64,000 nucleotides of DNA from Mesorhizobium temperatum (GTDB lineage: Bacteria; Pseudomonadota; Alphaproteobacteria; Rhizobiales; Rhizobiaceae): positions 296,515 through 360,514 of the forward strand of contig NZ_NPKJ01000060.1 of the NCBI RefSeq assembly GCF_002284575.1, in the 5' to 3' direction. The translations under genes were made by a program, and so were the position numbers. Of the stretch, positions 24,025 through 33,823 are shown in pieces. Each line of letters opens with the position of its first letter. Positions within the stretch are counted from its first letter, which is position 1. Below the pieces are notes generated by a model. That model was given only the letters and a program-made list of their open reading frames with translations. It ran no database searches and was not told the origin of the DNA.

Positions 24025-25938
24025 CTAGATAGCCACCTGCGTTCCGATCTCAACCACACGTCCGGTCGGGATCTGGAAATACTCGGTCGCATCGGCCGCC
24101 GTGCGCGCCAGCCCGATGAACAGCTTGTCCTGCCACACCGGCATGCCGGAATTGGGTGACGCCTTGAGCGAGCGCCGCGACAGGAAGAAGGACGTCGTCA
24201 TGATGTCGAACTTCCAGCCCTGCTTGCGGCAGATCGCCAGCGCACGCGGAATGTTGGGCTGTTCCATGTAGCCGAAGGTCAGCGTCACCCGCATGAAGAG
24301 ATCGTTGATCGTTTCCATCTTGACCCGGTCACTGTCGGGCACAACGGGCTGCTGCGCCGTCACCACCGAGAGGATGACGTTCTGTTCGTGCAGCACCTTG
24401 TAGTGCTTCAGGCTGTGCATCAGCGCGGTCGGCGCGCTGACCGGATCGCTGGTCAGGAAGACGGCCGTACCGGATACAAGCTGCGGTTTCTTCTTCAACA
24501 AATTGCCGGCAAGGAAATCGAGCGGAATCTCGTTCCGGCGCGTCTTGTCGAATAGATAGCGACTCCCGCGTATCCAGGTCCCCATGATCAGCCCCATGAT
24601 GCAGGCAACAGCGATCGAAACCCATCCACCTTCCACGAATTTCACAATGTTTGCCAGGAAGAAGCCGGTGTCTATCGTGCCAAAGAGCAGCGCGAGCGCC
24701 GCAGCGAGCGCGGTCTGCCATTTCCATTGCCACCGCATCACCACGAATAGCAAAATAGTCGTCATCAGCATTTCGCCTGTCACCGAAATTCCATAGGCGG
24801 AAGCCAGGGAACTCGAACTGCCAAAGCCGACGACCAGCAGCATCACGCCGAGTGCGAGAATGAGATTCACGCGCGGCATGTAAATTTGGCCGAGTTGCAT
24901 TTCGGAAGTATGCTGAACTTCGATTCTGGGCAGAAGATTGAGCTGCACCGCTTGCCTGGTCAGCGAAAACGCCCCGGAGATAACGGCTTGACTGGCGATG
25001 ACAGTCGCTGCTGTCGCCAGCCCGACCATCGGTATCAGCGCCCAATCCGGCAGCATCTGGAAGAACGGATTGTCGGGCACTCCCCCATGAGCAAGGACGA
25101 ATGCGCCTTGCCCAAAATAGCTGAGCAGCAGGCACGGGAAGACGATCCAGAACCAGGCTAGCACGATTGGACGGCGACCGAAGTGCCCGAGATCGACGTA
25201 AAGCGCTTCAGCACCGGTAACCGCCAGAAAAACCGCGCCGACGGTGAGAAATGCACCCGCTTTGGCTTCGGCAAGGTAGACGACTGCATAATAGGGGTTG
25301 ATTGCCAGGAGTACCGAGACATCGTCAAGAATGTGCACCAATCCGGCAATGCCGATCGCCAGAAACCAGAGCGCCGTCACCGGCCCGAAAACCGAGGCCA
25401 CTCTGCCGGTCCCGAAGCGCTGCACGGCAAACAAGACGGCAAGAATCACCAACGTGATGGGAACCACGTATGGATCGAACGCCGGGGTCACGACGCTCAG
25501 GCCTTCCACCGCTGAAAGCACCGAGATGGCCGGCGTTATGATCGCGTCGCCGAAAAACAGTGCGGCTCCGCAGAGACCAATGGCAAGAATGATGCCGGAA
25601 CCAGCCGGATAAGCTTTCCGGGCCAGCGCCATAAGCGACAGGGTACCGCCTTCACCCTTGTTATCCGCCCGAAGCACGAAGGCGACGTATTTGATTGTCA
25701 CGATAATCGTCAGTGCCCAGACGATCAGCGACAGAATGCCCAGAACGGCACTACGCGGATCGGTGCCGGACGAAGCATGCAGTGCTTCGCGAAGCGCATA
25801 GATCGGGCTGGTGCCGATATCGCCATAGACCACGCCGAGAGCGCCCAGCATCAAAACCTTGGTGCTGTGCTTTTCGACCTCAGGATGGCTTGATTGTTCG
25901 ACGGGTTCTGCCTCACTACCACTGTTGGTAAGGGCCAT
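24025..25938 (-). CDS. kup: Low-affinity potassium transporter Kup
   Basis: The 637-residue KUP/HAK-family potassium:proton symporter has about 12 membrane segments followed by a soluble C-terminal domain. Family landmarks are ALGVVYGDIGTSPIYALREAL near the N terminus, GEGGTLSLMALARK and FFGDAIITPAISVLSAVEGL. I chose ATG 25938 with GGAG 8 bases upstream; a GTG three codons earlier overlaps that ribosome site. The gene stands alone and is convergent with the quinone reductase gene. Confidence 0.96.
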   Translation of the reverse strand: MALTNSGSEAEPVEQSSHPEVEKHSTKVLMLGALGVVYGDIGTSPIYALREALHASSGTDPRSAVLGILSLIVWALTIIVTIKYVAFVLRADNKGEGGTLSLMALARKAYPAGSGIILAIGLCGAALFFGDAIITPAISVLSAVEGLSVVTPAFDPYVVPITLVILAVLFAVQRFGTGRVASVFGPVTALWFLAIGIAGLVHILDDVSVLLAINPYYAVVYLAEAKAGAFLTVGAVFLAVTGAEALYVDLGHFGRRPIVLAWFWIVFPCLLLSYFGQGAFVLAHGGVPDNPFFQMLPDWALIPMVGLATAATVIASQAVISGAFSLTRQAVQLNLLPRIEVQHTSEMQLGQIYMPRVNLILALGVMLLVVGFGSSSSLASAYGISVTGEMLMTTILLFVVMRWQWKWQTALAAALALLFGTIDTGFFLANIVKFVEGGWVSIAVACIMGLIMGTWIRGSRYLFDKTRRNEIPLDFLAGNLLKKKPQLVSGTAVFLTSDPVSAPTALMHSLKHYKVLHEQNVILSVVTAQQPVVPDSDRVKMETINDLFMRVTLTFGYMEQPNIPRALAICRKQGWKFDIMTTSFFLSRRSLKASPNSGMPVWQDKLFIGLARTAADATEYFQIPTGRVVEIGTQVAI

Positions 25939-26041
25939 GGACGACACTCCGATAAGCGCGCGGTGCTCTACGCTTGCTGCGATGCAATATCAAGTGCCCC
26001 AACGTGATGGCTGCCATGTCCGCAAAGCGAGGCTTCCATCC

Positions 26042-26782
26042 CTACCACCCACAGGCCTTCAGAAATCTTTTGACCGTGCCGGCCATGCCATACTCCAATG
26101 CATCGGCTGTCAACCCATGTCCGATCGACACTTCGGCCAATGCCGGGATGCGCTTTGCCAATGCCGGCAGGTTGCTCACCACCAGATCGTGGCCGGCATT
26201 GACCTGAAGTCCGGCGGCAAGCGCGGCCTCCGCGGTTTTTCCCAATCTTTCCAGCTCCTTTGCCGCTTTTGCCGAATCGGAATGATAGCTGCCATATGGA
26301 CCGGTGTAGAGCTCGATCCGGTCGGCGCCGGTGTCGCGCGCGGCCTTCATGCCTGCCGGATCCGGGTCGGAAAACAACGACACGCGAAAGCCCTCCTTTT
26401 TCAGGCGTTTGACGATCGGTGTCAGGAACGCCGCCTCGGCGGCGAAGTTCCAGCCATGGTCGGAGGTGGCCTGGGCAGGGTCGTCGGGCACCAGCGTCAC
26501 CTGCTCCGGCTGGTGCTTTTCCACAAGCGCCAGGAAATCCTCGCTCGGATAGCCCTCGATGTTGAACTCCGCCTGGGGGAATTCGTCGTCGATCAGCGCC
26601 CTGATCTCCGGCAGGTCGGAATGCCTGGTGTGCCGCTCGTCGGGCCGCGGATGCACTGTCAGCCCATGCGCGCCCGCGGCAAGTGCGATGCGTCCGAGCC
26701 CGGTGACGCTTGGCCACGGCAGGTCGCGCCGGTTGCGCAGCATGGCGATGGCATTGAGATTGACGGAGAGTTTTGCAGGCAT
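26042..26782 (-). CDS. pdxJ: Pyridoxine 5'-phosphate synthase PdxJ
   Basis: The 246-residue TIM-barrel enzyme condenses 1-deoxyxylulose 5-phosphate with 3-amino-2-oxopropyl phosphate to give pyridoxine phosphate, the last ring-forming step of the DXP-dependent vitamin B6 pathway. The N-terminal LSVNLNAIAMLRNRR, HPRPDERHT and the GHGLTADAL segment are typical active-site stretches. The length is normal. It is a single gene here, with no acpS or era neighbour. Confidence 0.96.
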   Translation of the reverse strand: MPAKLSVNLNAIAMLRNRRDLPWPSVTGLGRIALAAGAHGLTVHPRPDERHTRHSDLPEIRALIDDEFPQAEFNIEGYPSEDFLALVEKHQPEQVTLVPDDPAQATSDHGWNFAAEAAFLTPIVKRLKKEGFRVSLFSDPDPAGMKAARDTGADRIELYTGPYGSYHSDSAKAAKELERLGKTAEAALAAGLQVNAGHDLVVSNLPALAKRIPALAEVSIGHGLTADALEYGMAGTVKRFLKACGW

Positions 26783-26894
26783 GGCTTCTTGGGTCCGGAT
26801 GTATTTGCGGCCATCTATAACGCCTTTGGCGGGAACAGACAGGGGGTTTCCGGTGTTCCAGAGGGACGTACAATATCCAGCAAGAGGAAGACTC

Positions 26895-27299
26895 GTGAAT
26901 TATCTTGAAGCCGTGCCGGCGGTTCGCCGCATCGACACCGACCGCGACGACCTGTTCGCCATCGACGTCGTCGGCCATGTCACGGCGGCCGATGCGGAAA
27001 ACCTGTTCGGTTTGCTGGAGGCGGCTTACGCGCTGCACCCGAAAATCGACGTGCTGGTGCGCCTGATCGACCATGATGGCGTCGATTGGGTCGATGTGTC
27101 GGACGAAACGCTTGAACAGGGCACGGCCCATGCCGTGGAGCATGTCGGCCGCTGCGCTGCGGTCGGCGAGCCGAACTGGGTACCCAGCGCACAGAGCTTG
27201 CTGCCTGCTTCCTCGCCCGTCGAGATCAGGCATTTCGAGGCAGAGGACGAAGCATCCGCTTGGGAATGGCTCGGCGCCAGACCGCTAGCCCCACGGTGA
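26895..27299 (+). CDS. STAS/SpoIIAA-like protein
   Basis: The 134-residue protein starts at GTG 26895 behind AAGAGGAAG. It has the alternating strand/helix pattern of the SpoIIAA-like (STAS/SEC14) family: LFAIDVVGHVTAADAENLFGLLEAAYALHPKIDVLVRLIDHDGVDW, ending with EIRHFEAEDEASAWEWL, the usual family end. No phosphorylation site can be assigned with confidence. Its partner and function are unknown, and no anti-sigma kinase is nearby. Confidence 0.8.
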   Translation: MNYLEAVPAVRRIDTDRDDLFAIDVVGHVTAADAENLFGLLEAAYALHPKIDVLVRLIDHDGVDWVDVSDETLEQGTAHAVEHVGRCAAVGEPNWVPSAQSLLPASSPVEIRHFEAEDEASAWEWLGARPLAPR

Positions 27300-27326
27300 C
27301 GCAGTCTCAGTCCTGGCTCGATCCGC

Positions 27327-28454
27327 CTATCTGACGATCGTCAGCCGTTCGGCCGCGCGCGTGATCGCGGTGTAGAGCCAGCGCTGGCGGGTTTCCTTGA
27401 ACGCCCAGCTTTCGTCGAAAAGCACGATCTCGTTCCATTGCGAGCCTTGCGACTTGTGCACGGTCAGCGCGTAGCCATAGTCGAAATCGTCGAAGCGCTT
27501 TTTCTGCTGCCAGGCAATGTCGGCGTCCGGGTCCTCGAACGCCGCTTTGAGCAGCTTGATCTTGGCGACGCCGCGGTCCGGATCGTCTTCCTCCGGTGAA
27601 ACCAGCAAATTGATGCCGGGTTTCACCGTCTCGCGCGACGAGGTCATCACCTTCCACAGCGAACCGTTGAGCAATCCCTTGGCCGGGTCGTTGCGCAGGC
27701 AGACAAGCTTGTCGCCGGCCTGAGGGTAGTCGGCATTGAACCCCTTCAGCTCGCGCAGCCGCTGATTATAGCGCCGCCGCGTCCTGTTGGTGCCGACCAG
27801 CACCTGGTCCGCCTTCAGCACCAGTTCCTGGGTGACATCTTCCTTGCCGATCACCTGCGCCGTGCCATAGTCGCCGCGCATGAATTCGCGCCCCTCGCGC
27901 ACGTCGAGCGCCAGCCGGATGATCGGGTTGTCGCGTGCCTGCCGGTGGATTTCGGTGAGCAGAATATCCGGCTCATGCTCGGTGAAGAAGCCGCCGCCCG
28001 AGATCGGCGGCAACTGGCCGGGATCGCCGAGAACGAGGATCGGCGTGCCGAAACTCATCAGGTCGCGGCCGAGTTGCTCGTCGACCATCGAACATTCATC
28101 GATGACGACGAGCTTGGCCCGCGAGATCGGGCTCTGCCGGTTGAGCGAAAAGGTCGGCGATATCGAAGTCTTGCCGGTTACCTCGTCCGCTACCGATTCC
28201 TCGCCCTTCGGCCGGTAGATCAGCGAATGGATGGTGCGGGCATTGACTGCGCCCTTGGAACGCAGCACCTGCGCCGCCTTGCCGGTGAAGGCTGCGAATT
28301 GCACCTGGCCGTCGACATGTTCGGCGAAATAGCGCGCCAGCGTCGTCTTGCCGGTGCCGGCATAGCCGAACAGCCGGAAGAGCTGCGGCTTTCCGGCCTT
28401 GAGCCAGGTGGCGACCGCCTTCAGCGCGTCGTCCTGTTGAGGAGAGAATTCCAT
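27327..28454 (-). CDS. RecD/Pif1-like superfamily 1 DNA helicase
   Basis: The 375-residue SF1B helicase-like ATPase has Walker A GYAGTGKTTLARYF (about 29-42), motif Ia FTGKAAQVLRSKG, motif II VVIDECSMVD, motif III VLGDPGQLPPI, and the C-terminal UvrD_C-like YALTVHKSQGSQWNEIVLF with TAITRAAERLTIV. It is much smaller than RecD or TraA and lacks a nuclease domain, so it is a stand-alone helicase of unknown role. I start it at ATG 28454; the open frame extends 78 bases further without homology. Confidence 0.88.
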   Translation of the reverse strand: MEFSPQQDDALKAVATWLKAGKPQLFRLFGYAGTGKTTLARYFAEHVDGQVQFAAFTGKAAQVLRSKGAVNARTIHSLIYRPKGEESVADEVTGKTSISPTFSLNRQSPISRAKLVVIDECSMVDEQLGRDLMSFGTPILVLGDPGQLPPISGGGFFTEHEPDILLTEIHRQARDNPIIRLALDVREGREFMRGDYGTAQVIGKEDVTQELVLKADQVLVGTNRTRRRYNQRLRELKGFNADYPQAGDKLVCLRNDPAKGLLNGSLWKVMTSSRETVKPGINLLVSPEEDDPDRGVAKIKLLKAAFEDPDADIAWQQKKRFDDFDYGYALTVHKSQGSQWNEIVLFDESWAFKETRQRWLYTAITRAAERLTIVR

Positions 28455-28816
28455 CAGCGCGAGAGACCGGATTCGCGAGGGAAAGACAAGGCCGACGGCC
28501 ACAGTCACAAGATCATCGGCGGCGGGCCGCACCGCTCCAATGGCGCAAGTTATCAGGCAGAAGACGGAACGTAAAGAGAACGAAGTCGAGCCGCCACGAC
28601 CTAGTGGTGAAAACCTGACGCTTAGTACCCGATACAGACTTCGGTTTTAGGTGGAAAGCGGAAGCTGGCCGACAGAGCGGCGAAAGTCTGCTTGGTGCTG
28701 CCACGAGCTGCCCTTAATCCGAAGGTAGCTCGTGACGTTTCATCATGCCCTCTCCGCGATTTTGGGGTAGATTGAAGACCTTAGCGTTCCGGTCGCCACG
28801 AACCCGGGAGAGGGCC
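28455..28816 (+). other. Gene-free gap with an IS630-like tail
   Basis: No convincing reading frame is visible. The block GTGGTGAAAACCTGACGCTT (28603-28622) reproduces the last codons, stop and 3' flank of the IS630-type transposase found 3.7 kb away in the opposite orientation. A GGGAG ribosome site for the cyclase-AAA gene lies at 28806. Confidence 0.5.
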
Positions 28817-31800
28817 ATGGACATTGGCGCGTGGCTGCGCGATCTGGGGCTGGGACAGTACGAACAGACGTTCCGCGAGAACGACATCGATGGCGACGTC
28901 CTAGCTGACCTCACCGCCGATGATCTGAGCGGACTTGGCGTCGTCTCGATCGGCCACCGCCGCAAGTTGCTCGCCGCCATCGCCGCCGTGCGCGCGGGCT
29001 CGCCTCCAGCCATGTCCCCATCCATCCAGCCACAGAGCACGATCTCCGGGACAGTGGCCCTGCCGTCCCCTGAGGCGGAGCGGCGCCAACTTAGTGTGAT
29101 GTTCGTCGACCTCGTCGGCTCCACGGCGCTCGCCGCGCACCTGGACCCCGAGGACATGCGCGAGGTGATCGGGACCTACCACCGCCGCATTGCCGAGACG
29201 GTTGGTCGCTTCGGCGGCTTCGTCGCGAAGTACATGGGCGATGGAGTCCTGGTCTATTTCGGCTGGCCCCAGGCCGACGAGGCCGATGCCGAGCGCGCAG
29301 TACGCGCCGCCTTGGCCACGCTGGAAGCGGTTGGCCAGATTGCGCCCGCCGATGAGCGGTTGTCCGCACGCGTCGGCATCGCCAGTGGCCTCGCCGTCGT
29401 GGGCGACCTGCTGGGGGCCGGGGCCGCACAGGAGCAGGCTGTAATCGGCGAGACCCCGAACGTTGCCGCGCGGCTACAATCCCTTGCTGATCCTGGATGC
29501 GCAGTGATCGACGCGGAAACACGGCGGCGCATCGGCGGCCTGTTCGAGTGCCGCGAGCTTGGTGCGGTTCACCTCAAAGGGCTAACCGGCCCTGTCCGCA
29601 CCTGGCAGGTGCTTGGCGAGGCCATGGTTCAGAGCCGCTTCGACGCGATGCATCCGGCCGCCCTCACGCCGCTGGTCGGGCGCGATGACGAGCTCGATCT
29701 GCTGCTGCGCCGCTGGCGGCAGGCGAAGGGCGGCGAAGGGCAGGTCGTGCTCATCGCCGGCGAGCCCGGCATCGGCAAGTCCCGCCTGATCGCTGCGCTC
29801 GAGGAGCACGTAGCTGGAGAGGTGCATCTCAAACTCAAGTACTTCTGCTCGCCCCATCACCGTGAGAGCGCCCTCCAACCGATCATCGCACGCTGGAAGA
29901 ACGAGGTAGGCTTCGTGGACGGCGAGCCTGCGGAGGCTCGGCTCGTCAGGCTGGAAACCCTGCTACACCCACTCGCCGCCTCGCATGAGCTGGCGCTCAT
30001 TGCCGAGATGCTCGGCGTGCCGGGTGGCGAGCGGTACCCGCCACTGGCTCTCAGCCCGGAGCGCAAGAAGGAGCAGACCTTCGGGGCACTGCTTCACATC
30101 CTCGATGAACGGGCCCGCCGATCCCCCGTGCTGATGCTGTTCGAGGACGTGCATTGGGCCGATCCAAGCTCGCTGGAGCTGTTGGACAGGTTGATCATGC
30201 GCTTGGCCTCGCTGCCAGTGCTGGTGGTCATCTCCTTCCGGCCGGAGTTTGAGGCGCCCTGGGTCGGTCTGGCGGGCGTGACCTTGATGGCGCTGAGCCG
30301 TCTCAGTCCGCGTCAAGCCGCGACGCTCGCCTCTCAGGTGGTCGTGGGCCAAGCATTACCGGCCGGAATGCTGGATCGGATCGTGGCGCAGACCGACGGT
30401 GTGCCCCTGTTCATCGAGGAGTTGACCAAAGCCGTGCTGGAGAGTGCCAGCCAGCCCGATGCTGCTGTCTCGGCGCTTCCGATCCCGAGCACTTTGCAGG
30501 CTTCACTGACCGCTCGGCTGGATCGGCTGCCGGCCGCCAAGCAGGTGGCGCAGATCGGCGCGGCACTCGGCCGGGAGTTCAACCATGAGCTGCTGGCCGC
30601 CGTGGCGGGACTACCCGAGGCAGCGTTGGCGCAGGGACTGGACGAGCTCGTCAATTCTGGTCTCGCGTTCCGGCGCGGCACGCCGCCCGAAGCGACCTAC
30701 ACGTTCAAGCACGCGCTCGTGCAGGACACCGCCTACGTGAGCCTCCTGCGTGGCACACGCCAGAAGTTGCACGCCCGGATCGCCCAGGTACTGGAAGAGC
30801 GCTGGCCGGAGGTGGTCGAAACCCAACCTGAGCTGCTGGCCCATCACTTTACCCAGGCGGAACTGACCGAGCGGGCTGCGGACTACTGGCAGCGGGCCGG
30901 GGAACGCACCTTCCGGCGCTCGGCCGTTGCGGAAGCCATCGGCCATCTCACCCGGAGCATTGACCTCGTGCGGACCTTGCCCGAGAGCCGCGCCCGGGCA
31001 GAGCGCGAACTTCATCTTCAGACTATGCTTGGTCAGGCGTGCATTGCCCGGTACGGCCACGCAGCACCTGAGACCGCCTCCGCTTTCGCCCGGGCGCAGG
31101 AGTTGGTAGAGGCCGTAGGCGACGCATCACAACAGTTTCCTGTGCTGTATGGGTTCTGGGCTGTCCAATTCGTACGCATGGCGCTTCCCGAGCAGCAGAA
31201 GCTGGCCAGGCAAATTCTCGCCTTGGCCGAGCTGCACCCAGACCCGGAGCGGCTGTGCTTGGCGCACCGGATGTGCGGCGCGACAGATGAGGTGGGGGGC
31301 GAGCTGCTCGCCGCCCGCGAGCACCTCGAGTGTGCCGTTGCGCTGTACGACCCGGAACGGCATGGTTCGACGGCCTTTGTTTTTGGCCAGGACCTTGGCG
31401 TGTCCGCGCTCGCCCACCTGACCTGGGTGCTGTGGCTGCTGGGCTACCCGGATCAGGCATCCCGCCGACAAGCCGAGGGATTGGCCTTAGCCCACCGGGT
31501 CGGCCATAAGAACACCCTCGGGTTTGCCCTGATGTACAGCGCGCTGGTGGGGGCTTTTGGCCGCGACGACAGCGCGGCCGCGGCGCATGCGGCGGCGTTG
31601 CTGGAGCTGGCCCGGGAACACAAGTTGGATCTATGGGCCGCCAGCGCGACGGTGGTCCAGGGCTGGGCCATGGCTCGCCACGGTCAGGAGGCCGCCGGGA
31701 TAGAAGCGATCCAGCGCGGGCTTGCGGATTGGGGGAAGAGCGGCGCGGCGTGGATGCGTCCGTTCTTCCTGGGCCTGCTGGCCGAGGCTTGTGCCCTCTC

Positions 31801-32161
31801 GGGGGACATGCAACGGGGGGTCGGTGCACTGGATGAGGCTCTGGCAGTGGTCGAGGGGACAGGGGAGCGTTGGCCGGAGGCCGAACTGTATCGCTTGCGC
31901 GGGCAGCTTTTGGCAGCCCTGCCGGACGGAAGACCAGATGAGGCGAGCGCCGCATTTGAGCACGCGATCGAAATCGCCCGGCGTCAATCCGCGAAGTCCT
32001 GGGAGTTGCGTGCGGCCACCGGTCTTGCCCGGCTCTGGCGCGACCAAGGCAAGCCTGCCGATGCCCACACCCTGCTCGTGCCCGTGAATGAGTGGTTCTC
32101 CGAGGGCTTCGAGACCCCCGACCTGAGAGAGGCCAAGGCGTTTCTCGACACCCTGAGGTGA
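28817..32161 (+). CDS. SAM domain-class III cyclase-AAA ATPase-TPR protein
   Basis: The 1114-residue multidomain signalling protein starts with a SAM domain (about 1-60, IGAWLRDLGLGQYEQTFRENDI). The class III nucleotide cyclase domain follows (about 88-265) with metal-site aspartates in MFVDLVGS (Asp98) and YMGDGVLVYFG (Asp142). Next is an AAA/STAND-type ATPase with Walker A GEPGIGKSR (315-323) and a Walker B-like LMLFEDVHWADPSS, and finally a long TPR-like region. The plan suits a cyclase whose output is gated by protein-protein contact. It is bounded by IS630-like tails on both sides. Confidence 0.9.
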   Translation: MDIGAWLRDLGLGQYEQTFRENDIDGDVLADLTADDLSGLGVVSIGHRRKLLAAIAAVRAGSPPAMSPSIQPQSTISGTVALPSPEAERRQLSVMFVDLVGSTALAAHLDPEDMREVIGTYHRRIAETVGRFGGFVAKYMGDGVLVYFGWPQADEADAERAVRAALATLEAVGQIAPADERLSARVGIASGLAVVGDLLGAGAAQEQAVIGETPNVAARLQSLADPGCAVIDAETRRRIGGLFECRELGAVHLKGLTGPVRTWQVLGEAMVQSRFDAMHPAALTPLVGRDDELDLLLRRWRQAKGGEGQVVLIAGEPGIGKSRLIAALEEHVAGEVHLKLKYFCSPHHRESALQPIIARWKNEVGFVDGEPAEARLVRLETLLHPLAASHELALIAEMLGVPGGERYPPLALSPERKKEQTFGALLHILDERARRSPVLMLFEDVHWADPSSLELLDRLIMRLASLPVLVVISFRPEFEAPWVGLAGVTLMALSRLSPRQAATLASQVVVGQALPAGMLDRIVAQTDGVPLFIEELTKAVLESASQPDAAVSALPIPSTLQASLTARLDRLPAAKQVAQIGAALGREFNHELLAAVAGLPEAALAQGLDELVNSGLAFRRGTPPEATYTFKHALVQDTAYVSLLRGTRQKLHARIAQVLEERWPEVVETQPELLAHHFTQAELTERAADYWQRAGERTFRRSAVAEAIGHLTRSIDLVRTLPESRARAERELHLQTMLGQACIARYGHAAPETASAFARAQELVEAVGDASQQFPVLYGFWAVQFVRMALPEQQKLARQILALAELHPDPERLCLAHRMCGATDEVGGELLAAREHLECAVALYDPERHGSTAFVFGQDLGVSALAHLTWVLWLLGYPDQASRRQAEGLALAHRVGHKNTLGFALMYSALVGAFGRDDSAAAAHAAALLELAREHKLDLWAASATVVQGWAMARHGQEAAGIEAIQRGLADWGKSGAAWMRPFFLGLLAEACALSGDMQRGVGALDEALAVVEGTGERWPEAELYRLRGQLLAALPDGRPDEASAAFEHAIEIARRQSAKSWELRAATGLARLWRDQGKPADAHTLLVPVNEWFSEGFETPDLREAKAFLDTLR

Positions 32162-32280
32162 CTCAAGTCAGCTCGATGTCACTAGGGGTGGAGTCAAACT
32201 GACTGAATGCCCGCATCGGGCTCAAACCAGCCGCCTGTTATGAGGGGTCGAAACCGGAATTTCGGCTCCGGTGCCAAGCG

Positions 32281-33408
32281 TCAGATTTTCACCACGTGGA
32301 TGGAATCTAACACTTGATGCCCACGTTTGACGGCGGCGATGATTTTGTCGGGGTCGGCGGTCCAAGTGAACGGTTTGGGTTTCTGGTTGTGTTCTGCGAG
32401 GTAGCGGTTGATGGCAGCCCGGAGGTCGACGACAGAGTGGAAGACGCCGCGTCTGAGACGACGCTTCGACAGTTTTGCGAAGAAGCCCTCGACCGCGTTG
32501 AGCCACGAGCACGAGGTTGGCGTGAAGTGGAAGGTGAAACGCAGATGGCGGTCGAGCCAGGCACGCACCTTAGGATGCTTGTGGGCGGCTAGTTGTCGAT
32601 GACGACGTGGATGGCCTTGCTGGCCGGCACCTCGGCATCGACGGCGTTGAGGAAGCGGATGAACTCCTGGTGACGATGGCGCTGCATGTTCCTGCCGATG
32701 ACGGTGCCGTCGAGCACGTTGAGGGCGGCAAACGGGGTCGTTGTACCATTGCGCTTATAGTCGTGGGTCATGGTGCCGAGCCTTCCCTTCTTCATGGGCA
32801 GGCCGGGCTGCGTACGGTCGAGTGCCTGGATCTGGCTCTTCTCGTCGATAGACAGCACGATGGCGTGGGCTGGCGGGTCGACATAGAGGCCGACGACGTC
32901 ACGCAGCTTGTCGACGAACTGTGGATCGTTGGACAGCTTGAACTGCCGCCAGCGGTGCGGCTGAAGGCCGTGCGCCTTCCAGATGCGGCGTACCGCGCTG
33001 GCGCTGATACCGGCGGCTTCGGCCATCATATCGGCGGTCCAGTGCGTGGTTTCGCCAAGTGGGTCCTGCAACGTCAGCGCCGCCACGCGCTCCGCCACTT
33101 CGGGACCGAGGCGGAATGCGCGATGGCCGCGTCTTGTCGCGCAACAGTCCTTCGAAGCCTGCCGCGGCGAAGCGCTCCTGCCAGCGCCACACGCAGGTCT
33201 TCGACTTGCCGGTCTGCCGCATGATCTCGACGGTACCGGCGCTGTCGGCACTCAGTAGGATGATCTCGGCGCGCCAGACGTGCTTCTGCGGCGCATTGCG
33301 GTCTTTGACGACAGCCATCAGTCGCTGGCGATCGGTCGGCGAAACGGTGAAGGATATTCCTGTGCGCCTGCGCCAGACTCGTATGCGCTTTCGCCAAAGG
33401 GAATCCAA
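32281..33408 (-). pseudogene. IS630-family transposase, decayed
   Basis: The translated fragments line up in order: an N-terminal helix-turn-helix (RQLMAVVKDRNAPQKHVWRAEIIL..GKSKTCVWRWQERF), the catalytic part with SIDEKSQIQALDRTQPGLP and HVVIDN, and the C-terminal SWLNAVEGFFAKLSKRRLRRG with the DDE glutamate. Two breaks separate them: about two bases lost near 33110 (within IPPLGPEVAERV) and one base lost near 32590 (DNYAAHKHP becomes a stop after DN). It is therefore inactive as read. I could not define the terminal inverted repeats or the TA target duplication with confidence. Confidence 0.88.
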
Positions 33409-33436
33409 GCAGGACTCTTATGTTAGGCCGATACCA

Positions 33437-33823
33437 CTAGCCGGTCGGGCCGCCACGACCTTCGGTCGGGCTGGGATCGTTCTCGAGCAGGATCGGCTTG
33501 CCATGCGGCGTCGCATGCGCTGCGCGTTCCCAGGCGGCAGCCAGCGCATCGACGTCGCCCTTGCCGGCAACGCCTTTGGCCGACAGCACCTTTTCCAGCG
33601 CCGCCAGCCAGTGCTCGTAATAATCATGCCCGTCGCTTGCGGCACGCGGTTTCTTGACCTCCACGGACAAGGCGTCCGCCCATTCGCGCCAGGAGAACAG
33701 GCCCTTGTCGTGCAGCGCGACCGTCATGGCGAAGGCTTCTGCTTGCCATGGCTCGGCGAAAACCGGCGCCTCGACGCCCGCCGGCAGCGTCGCGGTGACT
33801 GACTTCGACTCACGCCGGTTCAA
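33437..33823 (-). CDS. Nitrile hydratase accessory protein (cobalt-type activator)
   Basis: The 128-residue protein resembles the N-terminal half of nitrile hydratase beta (LPVFAEPWQAEAFAMTVALHDKGLFSWREWADALS...DYYEHWLAALEKVL), which is the fold of the NhlE/P14K-type activators that insert metal into the alpha subunit. It starts at TTG 33823 with GGGAGAG 5 bases upstream, and overlaps the end of the beta gene by 14 bases. It is third in the alpha-beta-activator operon. It lies next to the IS630 relic, but its frame is intact. Confidence 0.85.
   Translation of the reverse strand: MNRRESKSVTATLPAGVEAPVFAEPWQAEAFAMTVALHDKGLFSWREWADALSVEVKKPRAASDGHDYYEHWLAALEKVLSAKGVAGKGDVDALAAAWERAAHATPHGKPILLENDPSPTEGRGGPTG

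Noticed and set aside
32281..33408. Active IS630 transposase
   Set aside because: Two frame breaks, one creating a stop at the catalytic DN motif, leave no complete reading frame; a programmed frameshift would not explain both.
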